A stretch of DNA of 64,000 nt from Uranotaenia lowii (taxonomy: Eukaryota; Arthropoda; Insecta; Diptera; Culicidae): contig NC_073693.1 of assembly GCF_029784155.1 (NCBI RefSeq), positions 183,851,802 to 183,915,801 of the forward strand, read 5' to 3'. The translations under genes and the position numbers were made by a program. The first letter of the stretch is position 1. Every line of letters begins with the position of its first letter. Below are positions 32,752 to 46,705 of this stretch, one piece after another. The notes under the pieces are model-generated. The model made no database searches, was not told the DNA's origin, and worked only from the letters and a program-made list of their open reading frames with translations.

Positions 32752-35286
32752 TTACCTAGTTTTACTGAGCGTAACACACCCGCCGTCCACATGCATAGCC
32801 AAGGAATATAATTTCGAAAGATCAAGTAATTTTTCATGCTCACTTGCGTTGATATTCAAAAGTGTGAGCACCTGTTGTTCATTTTGAAGAAACCTGAAAT
32901 AAAATAAAAAAACTTTATGAAAATAACATTTTAACGGACTGTAACAACCAATATTTACCGCGATAAGAGTTCGTTTGCTGGTGAAATGATTGAAAACCCT
33001 GGCCTTTCGTCGCGAATGCGGCGGCACCCGGCTCGTATTTCTCGTATATCCGAACATAGATCTGGAGCCGAGAACAGGTTGGTAGAAGCATGTGTGGATG
33101 AACGCATTGCGAAGGAACTGTTCGGTTTACTTGAAGAGCTGTCACAATTAATACCACCGCTAGCAATCGAGGTGCATGGTTTATCCATGGGTAGATCTTC
33201 TGACGAGCCTGGAGAATATTTCAAACCAGCAAAACAGTTTAAAGGTATTGCTATGGTATTCTGCTCAATTTCCGCTGCCTTCTTGGTACAAACATCATCT
33301 GTAGACATTAAAGTATCATCATCCTGAATATCTTCTTGTTGTTTTATTTGAGGAAGCGAAGGCTTCATGAGGCGAGTTTTGCTGGACTTTTTGAATTCGT
33401 TTTTGGATGCAAAGTTGATCATTCCTTCATTTCCAGGCCAATCAGTTAGCTCGTCGTCTCCTTCGTGATCTGATTCTACAGCTTCGGAATCACTAGAGCT
33501 TAATGAGCTTGAACTCAGAAGATCATTCATGCCTGTGTTCATCATGCGTTCATCGGGTTGCAGCTGCATCAGTTCGCGTTTCTTAATATGTTTTACTCTC
33601 GACTTTGAGCTTCGTTTGCTTTTCGTCGCTCTGATTGGAACACTTTTTCCAGAATCGATACTGCTGGATTTTTGTGTCGGTAGGAGTGTTAATGGTAAGC
33701 TAGTTTCAGGTACCATATTGGGTAGTGAAGCGATATTCGAAGATGTATCTGGTACCTCTTCAGATTGCACAATGCCATCCACTACATCGAACATTAGTTC
33801 GTGATCCATTGACGCTGATTCAGACAAGACTTCAACTTTGTCCGAGTTCTTGACAGGAGGTGTAGAAAATTGGAAGCACAGTTTTACGCTACGATCAGCG
33901 GGCTGAGCTATTTTTTCAATTTTCGATATTAGACTCCTGTTCAAAGGTACACTCGATGAAAAAGATGAAGCTCTAGCTCGACTTTTACACTCTAAGTATG
34001 ATGTCGTTTTTGGGGAAAATAAATCGCGCTGCCGAGGAACGCTGCTTGAGTGTTGTTTGAAGGATTCAAAGTCCATATATCTATCTCGATGGCTTCTTTT
34101 TCTCTTACCACAGAAAAAGAGATTTGCGCTATAATTAGAAAGAAGAGAAAGAACATTTCAGAAAGTTCCTCTGCCTTTGAAAAATTATCAAATTTCAACA
34201 ACTTTGATATTAAAAATTTCAATGTTCATAGTGCATATGTAAACAAGACACTTACCGTAGGCTTTCGTGATTGAATGCGCGTTTCTTGACGATGGCCGGG
34301 AAAATTGAGCTATTAGTAACGCTTGACGCAGATAAGGATGCTTCGTAACCAACTGCCATTCGTTTGAACTTTCGTTTACGTCTCATGTTAGGTCTGAAAG
34401 ATTTATTGTTTGCATAGTGTAATAGAGCGAATGAGAAATAGTGTCTCTGATCGGTTTAATGAAATTCTTTAAAGCTTAAAACCTGTTGAACTCTTTGAAA
34501 CAGCAAAGTATCAAACCTTTAAAAAAATATATCAACGTGCTTTGTTTGGGTTTTATGAACAACCTCGTGTCTTTCTGAAATCATGTTGTTTCGGTTAAAT
34601 CGTAGTATTTCGTCTTAATTGTTTACCATTGTTCAAGTAGATTTAATTCTAAGTAATTGAATAGTAAATGTTCTTATGATTAACACTAGCTTAAAAAACT
34701 GTTGCATGAACATTTATATCTATCATCCGGTGAGAACGCTTGAGACAGAGCGAATACTGCAAAGGTTTATTAAAAAATTAAGTTATACTACCTCGTTGGA
34801 CTAAAGTTCTCGTTGAATGAATCAGACTCGAAGTTTCCACATATAGGCGTCTGGCGAGAACGGAAGGCAAATGCCAATGTATGACGGTCGTCCGAGTCGC
34901 TCTGGATCAGATTGTTCCCACCACTTAATTGCGGTGAATTTTGGCTTGTGTTCATTTCAAGTTGATCTGCTGGACTACTTGAACTATCCTCCGTTGGTTG
35001 AGGTGCGCAAGCTGTTCGAAAAGGTAATTTAAAAAAAAGGTAATCAACTGTGTGGGAACAAATATTTCGGTAAAAATGATCGTTTTTCTCAACTATAAAT
35101 CTCAAATGTGTACTGCCTATAATTGATCAATAATATAATCGTTTGACCTTGCTATTTTTTTGTAAGGTACTCACGTAAGTTTCCCGTAGAGCGTGTCCTT
35201 CGGCGCATTACCCATCGTGTTCGGTTTTCGTAGCATCGGGATGTTTCCTCCAAAGCAAGCGTCAAATCATGGGAAAATTGCTCCAT
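32752..35286 (-). CDS. GPATCH2/GPATCH2L-family nuclear protein lacking a G-patch
   Basis: Five exons on the minus strand, 35286-35175, 35011-34792, 34393-34256, 34080-32959 and 32893-32752, join in phase (GT-AG) to 577 codons. The N-terminus MEQFSHDLTLALEETS matches the start of vertebrate GPATCH2 and GPATCH2L. SDSDD near the end of exon 2, ESDSFNEN and the basic block RRKRKFKRMAV in exon 3, and an acidic HEGDDELTDWPGNEG segment in exon 4 follow in the same order as in that family. The end, CRRIRDERPGF then a helical segment with KLYSLAM, has no glycine-rich G-patch. GPATCH2L-type proteins also lack one, so this may be the ancestral state. Much of exon 4 is Ser-rich and probably disordered. 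Function is inferred as nuclear and RNA-related. Confidence 0.8.
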
Positions 35287-35347
35287 TACGATTTTCCAAT
35301 GAATGTTATGATAATTTCATTTAAATTATTTTAATGTTCGCTATCTC

Positions 35348-36162
35348 CAAGGAATATTCAAATAAGGTAGTGCCGAGAACCATATTGGATTTTTTTTGTG
35401 ACGTCACAAAAACGATTGTATCGAAAATTTATATGAGAATGGTAGGAATTTAAAAAAAAACAAATTTTAGAATGAAAATGAACTCCAAGTTTATTTCGAT
35501 TATGTTGTAAGGCCTCTATTTCACTATGTTATGAAGTTTTTTGGTCCGTTGAAGATTGCATTATGTTTTTTTCTTCTTATTTTATTAATGAATGCAACGT
35601 CGCCTTTAAGATAAAACGTGCAAAAATGAAGAAAAAATCAGCTTTTAAAAGGTCTAGCTAGTAGATATTGAGTGTTCAACTGATTGTCATGATTTTAACT
35701 CAACTGGTTTACCATGTTCAATTGTTATGTATAACAATTAACATCAATAAACGATTTTTAAATCAGTTTACTAAAATGCCATTAAAAGATTGTTGTTTTG
35801 TTTAAAAATTTGTGTTTTGATCACTATATTGCAATGAGGAGCTTTAACTGTACTGATTTGAACATCATCATGTAAAACTTTGAAATCATTTTAAAGTTTT
35901 GCAAATTTTAATGGGGAAAATGCACCATTTTTTCTAATTTCGATGGTCTATTTTATGGTATTTTTTACCGATCTTGAAGAGCAAGAATCCTTCTACAATA
36001 AAATGTTATCAAAGTGGAAAATTTCTAGCACATTCTTCGAATTATCAACGAAAAAGATAAGTTTCCTAGTAAATTAACAAATTTTGCGTGATTGTGACGT
36101 CTCAGTCTGTACCAATACTAGAGCAGGGCTGCCTTGGCACTACCTTCTTTAAATATTCCTTG
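35348..36162. mobile_element. TIR element with 9-bp duplication (Mutator-like?) near a gene start
   Basis: The ends CAAGGAATATT and AATATTCCTTG are perfect inverses; homology extends inward to AGGTAGTGCC / GGCACTACCT. CGCTATCTC flanks both sides (35339-35347 and 36163-36171). A 9-bp duplication is typical of Mutator-like elements and possible for Merlin; no transposase is present. A CRE-like palindrome TGACGTCA sits at 35399-35406. The left edge is only 62 bp from the ATG of the GPATCH2-like gene. Confidence 0.8.
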
Positions 36163-36171
36163 CGCTATCTC

Positions 36172-38246
36172 GAACAAATTGAGATTCGGAGTCGGTAATG
36201 GAACTTGGGAGCCAATTTTCTCGAACCAACACGTTTTTGAAAAACACTAGACTTTTCATAATAACTCGGATGAATGCAAAACCTTCAATAACTTTTGTTA
36301 AGTAGTGAAAAAGATTTTACAAATTAAACCTTATTTTTTATGTTAAATTGTTTTGTTTACAAATTGACATTTGATTATGCAGGCTAAATTTGGAATACCC
36401 ACAGTTGTATCGTTACTTAATACACGCTTGATTCTTTTCATGCTTTGATGAACCAATTGAAACATTAAAATAAATTACTCGAAATTAATTCGGTTTTACA
36501 CAAGGTGTGTATATATTCAGGAGGTGTTACCGAATATCGAATTTCCGATTCAGCCATTTTGGCTATGTAGGCTATGCAACTATACGGAACTCATGAAGTT
36601 TGTTTACCAACAAACCACCGAAAAGCTGAGCAAAAATAAACAAACTCATTAAGAGCCCCGCTTACTCCTCGCCTACTTACTGTGAAAGTCGGAGAACCTA
36701 GTGTATCAAAAGACCTTGGTTTTACACACTGGCCTTTTCTACTCGTAAAAATAATGAAAACCTTGTTTTATTGCATAAAATTGTTATCCTTAACCTGAAC
36801 TATAGTTTATAACTGACAGGCTCACGTACTCCTAACAATAAACATTAAACATTAAACATTATTGCTGCTCTTGGAACATTTTTATTTTTTATGGGGGAAT
36901 CGATTATCACCATGAGGTATGTTACTCGCAGAGTGTACTTGGCTGTCACTTGACGGTATTCAACGCTCACGCTGGGCCGAGTTAAACCATAAATGTTTGA
37001 AAAATAACCATAATGGCAGTTTTGTGGGTTAAGTCATTTTATGAGTTTTCAACGAAAACTCATAAAATGAGATTTTACGGAGAACTTGGATTATGGTTAT
37101 TTTTCAACCGTTTACCTAGATTGGATAATGGTTGTTTAATAACCGTTTTTCGACCACAGAAACTAGGTTAATTCGATTAAAGAATTGAAACGAAGATTTC
37201 GGAAATAAATTTGTATAAATATATCAATATTCAATCAATGGCATCAAATCATGTTCCTGATCCTGCTTTATTTAGTATGATAGTTATAAAAATAGGGACT
37301 TTTTGCATTCCTTTTCACATGTTTGAAGGAAATTGCGCTGTCTGCAGAGGAGTGCTTGGGAATCCTGACGTTCTGATCTCCAACGGCGCCGAATCGGAAA
37401 AAAGTATTCGGAAAAATGGTTCCGGATCAATAGTACAACGGAAATTCCAATTCTGGAAAAAAGATACGTGCATCCACTAGCTCTTCCATCTGTGTCGATG
37501 ATCGCGGCACTTGGTGTCGTCGCTCAGAACCTGTGGAGGACAAAAAGAATTACTTAAGTTTTCTCCTTGCTTTTCAATTTTAATTAGGTTCAGAGGGCAC
37601 TGATACTGAAAGTAAACTCACCTTGGTACTACAGAAACAACTTGCGTCCCTCATCCGGATCGCCCTTAATAATATCCGGATAGCACTACATGGTCAGCGT
37701 CGCTTTCTCCTTGGCAGGTATTTTTCAACATTGTTGGAATCAGCTCGGAGCTGCTAACCTAGAAATGGAGAGAACAATGTTTGCATCTAGAAATCAACTT
37801 TTTGAACACCGGTGGTAGTACCCACATTTGTTCCGATCCCGCTTACGACCTTTCCTATCTTTTGTCCATTTCTTCGCAGTTCGTTCCCAGCCAGCGAAGG
37901 TACCAAGCAAATCCGATGGGGAGCCAAACAGTTTACACCGGCACTAGCACCCGAAAACAGTTAATGTTCTTCCGTGTTTCCATTTAGGCTACGGTTAAAT
38001 TTCAACCATAATCTGTTTTTATCATCTGAACTTCTAAAACGGTTGAAATTCAAACATTCATTATGGTTGAAAAATAATAAAAATTGGTGTTCTTCAATAA
38101 ATCCCAGAAAATGGTTCAATAAAAATCATTTTTGGTTAAAAAAATATGAGCGTGCTTGCGTTTCATTGTGCTTTCTGAAAAATACCGAATCCTTTGCAAG
38201 TCATTGCTTGTAGAGCAGTTTTTGATACTTAAACTTGTTTCTAGAA
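36172..38246. other. Intergenic region upstream of Rpt3, no gene recognised
   Basis: ACCATAAT/ATTATGGTT words with TTGAAAAAT flank the region on both sides (about 36985-37115 and 38000-38065), suggesting a diverged inverted-repeat element. The moderately GC-rich part at 37300-37950 has short frames that I could not relate to any protein. Confidence 0.4.
37034..37070. repeat. Perfect 17-bp hairpin with 3-base loop
   Basis: TCATTTTATGAGTTTTC, then AAC, then its exact reverse complement. A larger imperfect inverted repeat (ATAACCATAAT ... ATTATGGTTAT) surrounds it, so it is probably the centre of a palindromic element. Confidence 0.7.
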
Positions 38247-40278
<2,032 letters not shown>

Positions 40279-40485
40279 TAACATATGTCACCCTTGGAAT
40301 TCGTGGATTCTTTTTTACTATGAATAATAAAAAATTATATGTATTTTCCTTTGTTTGTTATTTGAAAATGTGAACAAAGGCTATCGTCAAATGTAGATGG
40401 ATTTAATTGTCATTTCAGTCCTTGAGATCACTTTTTGCGCATGTTGTGGGAAAAACTACATATTTCGAAATACGGTATAAATAAG

Positions 40486-40773
40486 GTTACCAGATTTTTT
40501 CTCGCACATATCCGGACCGGGCAAAATCCGGGCTTTTGATTTCAAAATTTTCAACCGATCACCGAAACCACTTGAACTATTTATTTGCTAAACATAAATT
40601 TTTGGACACTAAAATAAAATATTATGCTAACTCAATTTAAACTTATGCTTGATTTTACAAATCAATTGGATCAAGTCGGGCAACCAGCCGGACCAGATCT
40701 ATTTTTTTTAAATTTATTTATCTATCCCAAATTTACATCAAATATACGGGTAAAACCGGTAAATCTGGCAAGC
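40486..40773. mobile_element. Short TIR element (MITE) downstream of Rpt3
   Basis: GGTTACCAGATTT at the left and AAATCTGGCAAGC at the right are imperfect inverses and resemble the TTGCCA ends of the hAT-like MITE at 26483. Subterminal CCGG-rich words are present on both sides (ATCCGGACCGGGC and CGGGTAAAACCGGT). I could not define a target duplication. Confidence 0.45.
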
Positions 40774-40810
40774 ATAAGAATAAAACAGGTTTTAAGGAAA
40801 GTAAACTATT

Positions 40811-43800
40811 TACTTACTTACTTACTTAATGATCCCGCGCCGATCCTCCGGTGCATAGGGCCGTGGTAAAAGACCTCCACTGTTGACGATCCGGAGCCAG
40901 CGTCTTCACCTGGTCCCAGTCAAGATTCTCGTCGACAGTTCGGATTTCAGCGGCTAGGCTTCGCCGCCACGAATTTCTGGGTCTGCCTCTTCTTCGATGA
41001 CCTTCTGAATTCCAATCTAGCGCCTCTCTGCAAATCTCGTTTTCATCTCTTCGCAGCGTGTGCCCAATCCATCTCCACTTACGTTCCCGAATCTCGATTT
41101 CTAGCGCCTTTTGATGACACCGGCGATGTAGTTCCTCATTCGAGATCCAGTTGCCAGGCCACCAAGCGCGGATGATATTCCGCAGGCAGCGGTTTACAAA
41201 TACTTGCAGTTTTCGCGTCGTTACCGCATATGTGCACCAAGTTTCGCACCCGTACAGCAATACGGATTTGACGTTTGAGTTGAAGATTCGGATTTTTGTT
41301 CGTAGAGAGATCTGGCGTGACCGCCAGATGTTTCGGAGACTCGCAAACGCAAATCGGGCCTTTCTGATCCGTGTTTCGATGTCTTTTCTGGTACCACCAT
41401 CAGGCGTAATCTGGCTACCAAGATACTGGAAGCACTCCACTTTCTCAACTTGTTGCCCAGCTACCATGAAACTGGAGGGATTTCCTGTGTTGATCTCCAT
41501 CGACTTGGTCTTTCCGACATTGACTTTGAGACCTGCTGCCTTGGAACTTTCGGTGAGGTCGTCGAGTTTGCTCTGCATATCTGGTTGTGTTTGGGCGAGC
41601 AAAACAATATCGTCAGCCAGGTCAAGGTCGTTCAGTTGCTCCATTGTTGAAGGATTCCACGGCAATCCTCGGTTCGGTGCACAGTCAATCGATCCAATCA
41701 GAATCTCATCCATTACGATTAGAAAAAGTAGCGGTGATAGAATACATCCTTGTCTCACTCCAGCAGTTACCGGGATTGGTTCGGACAAGACACCGTCGTG
41801 CAAGACCTTGCACGAAAATGCCTCATACTGTGCTTCGATGAGATGGACTAGTTTCTCTGGGACCCCTCGTCGCCTTAGAGCCGCCCAGATGTTTTCATGG
41901 TTAAGTCGGTCGAATGCTTTTTCGAAATCAACGAACACCAGCAGAAGAGAGTCCTGGAATTCGTTGATTTGTTCCAGTATGATTCGTAGCGTTGTGATGT
42001 GGTCCACACATGATCGTCCGGATCGGAATCCAGCTTGTAGCCGTCGGAGTGTAGCGTCGATTTTCTCCTGGATCCTGTTCAGGATCACTTTGCAGAGTAC
42101 TTTGAGGGTTGTACAGATCAACGTTATGCCTCGCCAGTTACCGCACTCTGTCAGGTCTCCTTTCTTCGGGACCTTTACGAGGATACCCTGCATCCAGTCG
42201 GCCGGGAATGTTGCAGTATCCCAGATGTCAGCGAAAAGACGGTGCAACATTTGTGCTGATAGGGCAGGGTTGGCTTTCAGCATTTCAGCAGGGATGCAAT
42301 CGATCCCAGGTGCTTTGTTGGATTTCATGTTTTTGATTGCCGCTTCTATTTCAGCCAGCGAAGGCGCTTCCGAGTTGACGCCATTTATGCGACTTACTGT
42401 TGGCGCTTCGAGCTGCAGATTCTGTTGGCCATCGCTATTCGTGACTCGGAAGAATTGTTCGAAGTGCTCAGTCCATCGTTTGAGCTGATCTGTTCGATCG
42501 GTCAATAACTGACCTGCTCGGTCTTTTAGCGGCATTCTTGCATTAGTCCTTGCACCACTGAGGCGGCGAGAAATGTCATAAAGTAATCGGATATCTCCAT
42601 TGGCGGCGGCTCTTTCTCCCTCTTCGGCTAGGGAGTTTGTCCAGGCTCTCTTGTCTCGTCTACAAGCTCGTTTAACTGCCTTTTCCAGCTCCGCATATCG
42701 TAAGCGGGCGGCTGCTTTGGCTGACCCGGTACATGCCTGCTCAATTCCGACTTTCGCCTTTCTCCGATCATCGACCATCCTCCAAGTTTCATCCGACATC
42801 CATTCACTCCTTCTTCCACAAACTTTACCGAGAGTACCATGGCTCGTCGTGATAAAGGCATTCTTGATTCCACACCACTGTTCTTCGACTGTTCCGTCTG
42901 TCGGCAGCTCCGAGGCTCGGGATTCTAGCTGTTCAACGTATGCCCTTTTCACCTCTGGATTCTCCAACCGGCGGACGTCGTATCGACACCCGACTTTCTC
43001 CTCGCGCCGTTGGACACGTGCAACTCTCAGTCGTATCTCGCCAAGGACGAGGTGATGGTCAGATGCAATGTCTGCGCTTCGCTTGTTGCGGACATCAAGA
43101 AGGCTCCTTCTCCATTTTCGGCTGATGCAGATGTGGTCAATTTGATTTTCTGTTCGGCCATCTCGGGATACCCAAGTGACCTTATGTGCTGGTCGATGGG
43201 GGAAGAGCGATCCACCGATCACCATGTTGTTGTTGCCACAAAATTCTACAAACAGCTCTCCGTTTTCGCTCATCTGTCCTAGGCCATGGCGCCCCATGAT
43301 GCGCACAAGGTCCTGATTGTCGGAGCCAATTTTTGCGTTGAAGTCGCCCAAATGGATTTGAATGTCACCCTTCGGAATTCTCTCAACCACGCTGTTCAGT
43401 TGACTGTAAAACTGCTCTTTCTCCTGCAAGTCGGCAACGTCAGTTGGCGCATAACACTGCACCATTGTAAGGTTTCTAACCCGTGTTCTAAATCTGGCTA
43501 CGATTATTCTTTCGTTTATAGGTTCCCATCTAATGAGGGCCGCGTAGGCCTGCGGGCTTAACAGGAAACCAACTCCTCGTTCCCGAGTAGCATGTTCTCC
43601 TCGTATGCCAGAGTAAAGCAGGACTTGCCCGGATTGTGTCTTGTGTTCTCCAGTATTAGGCCAACGGACTTCGCTCAGTCCCAGAATTTCAAGCTTGAGG
43701 CGGCTAGCCTCTCTAGCAAGTTGTTCCAGTTTGCCTTGTTGGGCAAGGGTTAAAACATTCCAAGTTCCAATTCGTGTCCGTGTTTTCATGCTAAAAGTCG

Positions 43801-43850
43801 TCGCCAAAGTTCCAGGTCGGTCATTTCTTTCGGATTCCGTAACAATTTGA
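40811..43850 (-). mobile_element. RTE-type LINE, apparently intact
   Basis: The element is read on the minus strand: endonuclease, reverse transcriptase, then a 3' tail of (TAAG)n tandem repeats (complement of 40812-40828) instead of poly-A. Short 3' UTRs ending in simple repeats are typical of RTE elements. The coding frame has no break. The 5' boundary is not defined; 43850 is a minimum. Confidence 0.8.
40826..43789 (-). CDS. LINE ORF2: apurinic endonuclease and reverse transcriptase
   Basis: The frame of 987 codons starts at the ATG whose first base is 43789 (MKTRTRIGTWNVLTL). The endonuclease domain shows GTWNVLTL, GLSEVRW, GDFNAKIG, NQIDHICIS and SDHHLVLG, the catalytic blocks of the EEP family, in residues 1-260. 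RT follows with FVDFEKAFDRLN, GVRQGCILSPLLF and the active site LADDIVLL (about residue 690-700). The C-terminus has a conserved WRWIGHTLRR segment and RGRPRNSWRR. The protein nicks target DNA and primes reverse transcription there. A 12-codon upstream frame (ATG at 43824) ends in TGA overlapping the ORF2 start as ATGA. The stop codon TAA is part of the tail repeat. The RTE assignment rests on domain order and tail; I saw no frameshift or stop. Confidence 0.88.
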   Translation of the reverse strand: MKTRTRIGTWNVLTLAQQGKLEQLAREASRLKLEILGLSEVRWPNTGEHKTQSGQVLLYSGIRGEHATRERGVGFLLSPQAYAALIRWEPINERIIVARFRTRVRNLTMVQCYAPTDVADLQEKEQFYSQLNSVVERIPKGDIQIHLGDFNAKIGSDNQDLVRIMGRHGLGQMSENGELFVEFCGNNNMVIGGSLFPHRPAHKVTWVSRDGRTENQIDHICISRKWRRSLLDVRNKRSADIASDHHLVLGEIRLRVARVQRREEKVGCRYDVRRLENPEVKRAYVEQLESRASELPTDGTVEEQWCGIKNAFITTSHGTLGKVCGRRSEWMSDETWRMVDDRRKAKVGIEQACTGSAKAAARLRYAELEKAVKRACRRDKRAWTNSLAEEGERAAANGDIRLLYDISRRLSGARTNARMPLKDRAGQLLTDRTDQLKRWTEHFEQFFRVTNSDGQQNLQLEAPTVSRINGVNSEAPSLAEIEAAIKNMKSNKAPGIDCIPAEMLKANPALSAQMLHRLFADIWDTATFPADWMQGILVKVPKKGDLTECGNWRGITLICTTLKVLCKVILNRIQEKIDATLRRLQAGFRSGRSCVDHITTLRIILEQINEFQDSLLLVFVDFEKAFDRLNHENIWAALRRRGVPEKLVHLIEAQYEAFSCKVLHDGVLSEPIPVTAGVRQGCILSPLLFLIVMDEILIGSIDCAPNRGLPWNPSTMEQLNDLDLADDIVLLAQTQPDMQSKLDDLTESSKAAGLKVNVGKTKSMEINTGNPSSFMVAGQQVEKVECFQYLGSQITPDGGTRKDIETRIRKARFAFASLRNIWRSRQISLRTKIRIFNSNVKSVLLYGCETWCTYAVTTRKLQVFVNRCLRNIIRAWWPGNWISNEELHRRCHQKALEIEIRERKWRWIGHTLRRDENEICREALDWNSEGHRRRGRPRNSWRRSLAAEIRTVDENLDWDQVKTLAPDRQQWRSFTTALCTGGSARDH

Positions 43851-45666
43851 AACTATTTTCGCTCCCAATTTAAAAAAATGTGACCGATTTTGCAGAGAAA
43901 ACCGAACAAATTCCGCGTGCACTGCCCCTGGTTCAATCGAGGACATTTTCCGAGCAGCCCGCGTGAACCTCACTGGGCATACGGAGCTACGTTTGGGATT
44001 ACTGGCAACAGCGCCTAGCGCAGCTTGTTTCTTCAGATAACAAATAAGTACTTGTATGTAGTTTTGTTTGAACTGGATGGAATTTATTTGCTTGTAAAAA
44101 TACTTAATCGCATGATGTTTCGCCATCTCAAAATGAAATAACTGCCGTTCCAAGAATTAAGTTATAAAAAATACGCCTGAAAATATGCAAAATCATTATA
44201 CAGTAAAACCCTGCTAATCCGAACCCCGGTTTTTCATCGGGTCGACCGATTTCAAGCAACCCGGTTGCGTTCGTGTTTGCGCAAATTTGGTGAAATGTAT
44301 GGCGCCTTTTAGACCGATACGACGCCGTCGAGCTGGGCCTCAAGTCGACATACCGACGCCAGAATTCAAAATTTAGACGTCAAAATCAGGTTCAAAGTTC
44401 TAATCCATTATTTCTTGTCACAATCCAAATATTCATATCGAGAATTCCGATTCAGAATTCAAATTTTTGAATCAAATCTTGTATTCTGAATTAAAATTGA
44501 GATAAAAAAAAATCTCTTTCGGTTTTAAGTATACATTTTATTTCACAAGAATAGGATTTATGAAGGAATTCAAAAAAGGGAAATGAAAATACAGGAAGTG
44601 AAGAACGCAGTATGGGGAAAACTGTGTTTTTGTGATTTGTTGCTCTGGTGGAAAAGTTCGCTTAACAGAAATTGTTTCTCGAAAATGGATTTCTGTGATG
44701 TCATTTTTTGAAATTGTATTGATCGCGTTTAGCTAAGCCTGATAAAAATGTATATACAAAAGGACTGATGAAAGATAAATACAAAAATGAAATGATTTGT
44801 TGTAACACATTTAAATACATGTGATTTAATTTAAATATTATTGAAGCTAGGAAGTTTATTGTTTATGACATAAATTGTATGGAAAAGGTTATTTAAAAAA
44901 AATCATTTGGAGTAACACGAAAGGAATGGTTCGATAAACGATTGTGAAAAGTATCATCCAATAAGTTTTATAAGCATAACTTTTCTCTAAATTTCATAAA
45001 TTTTATCAATATTCTTATACTGTCCTGTCATATTAACGCACCAACACTAAATTTTACTTCGGAAGCCCGGACTTCCGACTTCCGAAAGCCTTTCGACAAA
45101 GAAAAGTGAAGTACGAGATTGTCGGAAGTCTGTGTTTTGTTGCAAGTTAGCCCTGCTCCTCCTCGTCCCCTCGAACTTCATGCATTCCAAATCAGAGTTA
45201 TTGTTTCTGAAATATATTCTTTCATAAAACTTATACATTCTTTTATAAAGCAATCTACTTATCTGTAATATTAACAGCGAAAAAAAGTTGATAAAAAGTT
45301 GATTTTTTTAATTCGTATATGTGGTAAAAATTATCAGTTTATGAACTCTTTAATGAATTTCTCCTTATAAATGTCATTTTACAAATGAAAATAACACACA
45401 TGTTTTGGAGACGAAAATATGAAAAAAATTGAAATTATCCACCATTTTTCCTGGGCTTCTCTACCTACCAGCGCAAGGCTCACAACAAAATGTTTATGTT
45501 CCTTGTTATGTAACTACACATTTGAAAAACTAAACATTTCATAAAAGTGTTTGTTAAAACTAGCTATGAGTTCAAACTGATTGTAATGTTCGGCTATTTT
45601 ATTTTTTTTCTGAAGCATTTTGCTGATATCGTATTATTATTATCAATTCTGGTTACGATTCTTCAA
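43851..45666. other. Intergenic stretch with a lone pogo-like terminus
   Basis: TA followed by CAGTAAAACCCTGCTAATCC (44201-44220) looks like a Tigger/pogo end, but I found no partner. The part up to about 44000 may be the 5' UTR of the LINE. The rest is AT-rich with no gene. Confidence 0.4.
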
Positions 45667-46705
45667 TCTATTATATAAAATTATCTTGTAACGGTGTTTG
45701 TACTACTCCTCCGAAACGACCCAAACGAAATTATTTTGAGAATATTGTGTAGGCTTGCAAATCGGTATATATCGAATAAAAAAAGCACAAAGTCGCTTCA
45801 ATTGTCTGCAATAATCAAATTTGTAGTTATTTGAATCAAATTAAAGTCATGGCTTCCATTTTTTAGATTTTTTTTTCTTTTGGGCGCCGGGCGGATTGTT
45901 TTTCGTCTCCATGGTCAAGGCGTCGTCGAGAGAGGATAGTAACCATGGCATAGCATACTGATTAGTGGGAATATTTGGGCGCGAATTTCTCAACCAAGCA
46001 TAATTTCAATGCAAGTGGTGGCGATATGAAGCCTAGATGTGTTTTTCTTGATTCCTAGATCATTTGTACAGCACTTTTAAATGAATGACGCCCAGATGTG
46101 ACCCAGATTGATATTTTGTCGATCAAATCAAAACCATTAAACGATTTTAAAACTAAAACTATTTAAAGTTCATGTTAATTAAAGAAGGAATTGTTGTCTG
46201 AAATGAATTTAGTACTGATACATATGCGGACATTTGAAAAAAGGAAAGTGGGAAGATTTACATACAATTTTATAATCCAATACGCCTAGAAACATTTTTT
46301 GGACAAGTACAAATGTGCTTAAGTGAAGATGTAACAAGCGCCTTGAAATTTACAGAACAACTACAAAATCCGTTGAAAATAAACAGACACGTGAACTGAA
46401 CAAGAACCTGTCCTTTAAAACGGATTATATAGGATTGATGTTTATTTAAAGGCCGAACGCAAAGCACTTTTTGATTTTTTGAAACCATAAGGGAAAGTTA
46501 TCAATAAAATAAATTTTTCATAACAAAAAGTGAGGATATGCATTTTTCGGAAGAATTTTCAGTTAATATGGTACACTATAACAGCATATGGTTAATATGG
46601 TACACTTCTTCATTTATAAATGGTTGTGCCCAACTCAACTTTTTTTAAATCATTCACCGAAAAACTGCTTATAGGTTCACTGTTTATTAACACACAATTC
46701 AAGTA

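Noticed and set aside
41151..42488. 445-codon plus-strand open frame
   Set aside because: It is the antisense of the intact LINE ORF2 and has no independent similarity.
44201..44260. Complete pogo-like transposon
   Set aside because: Only one terminus was found; without a partner end the element cannot be delimited.
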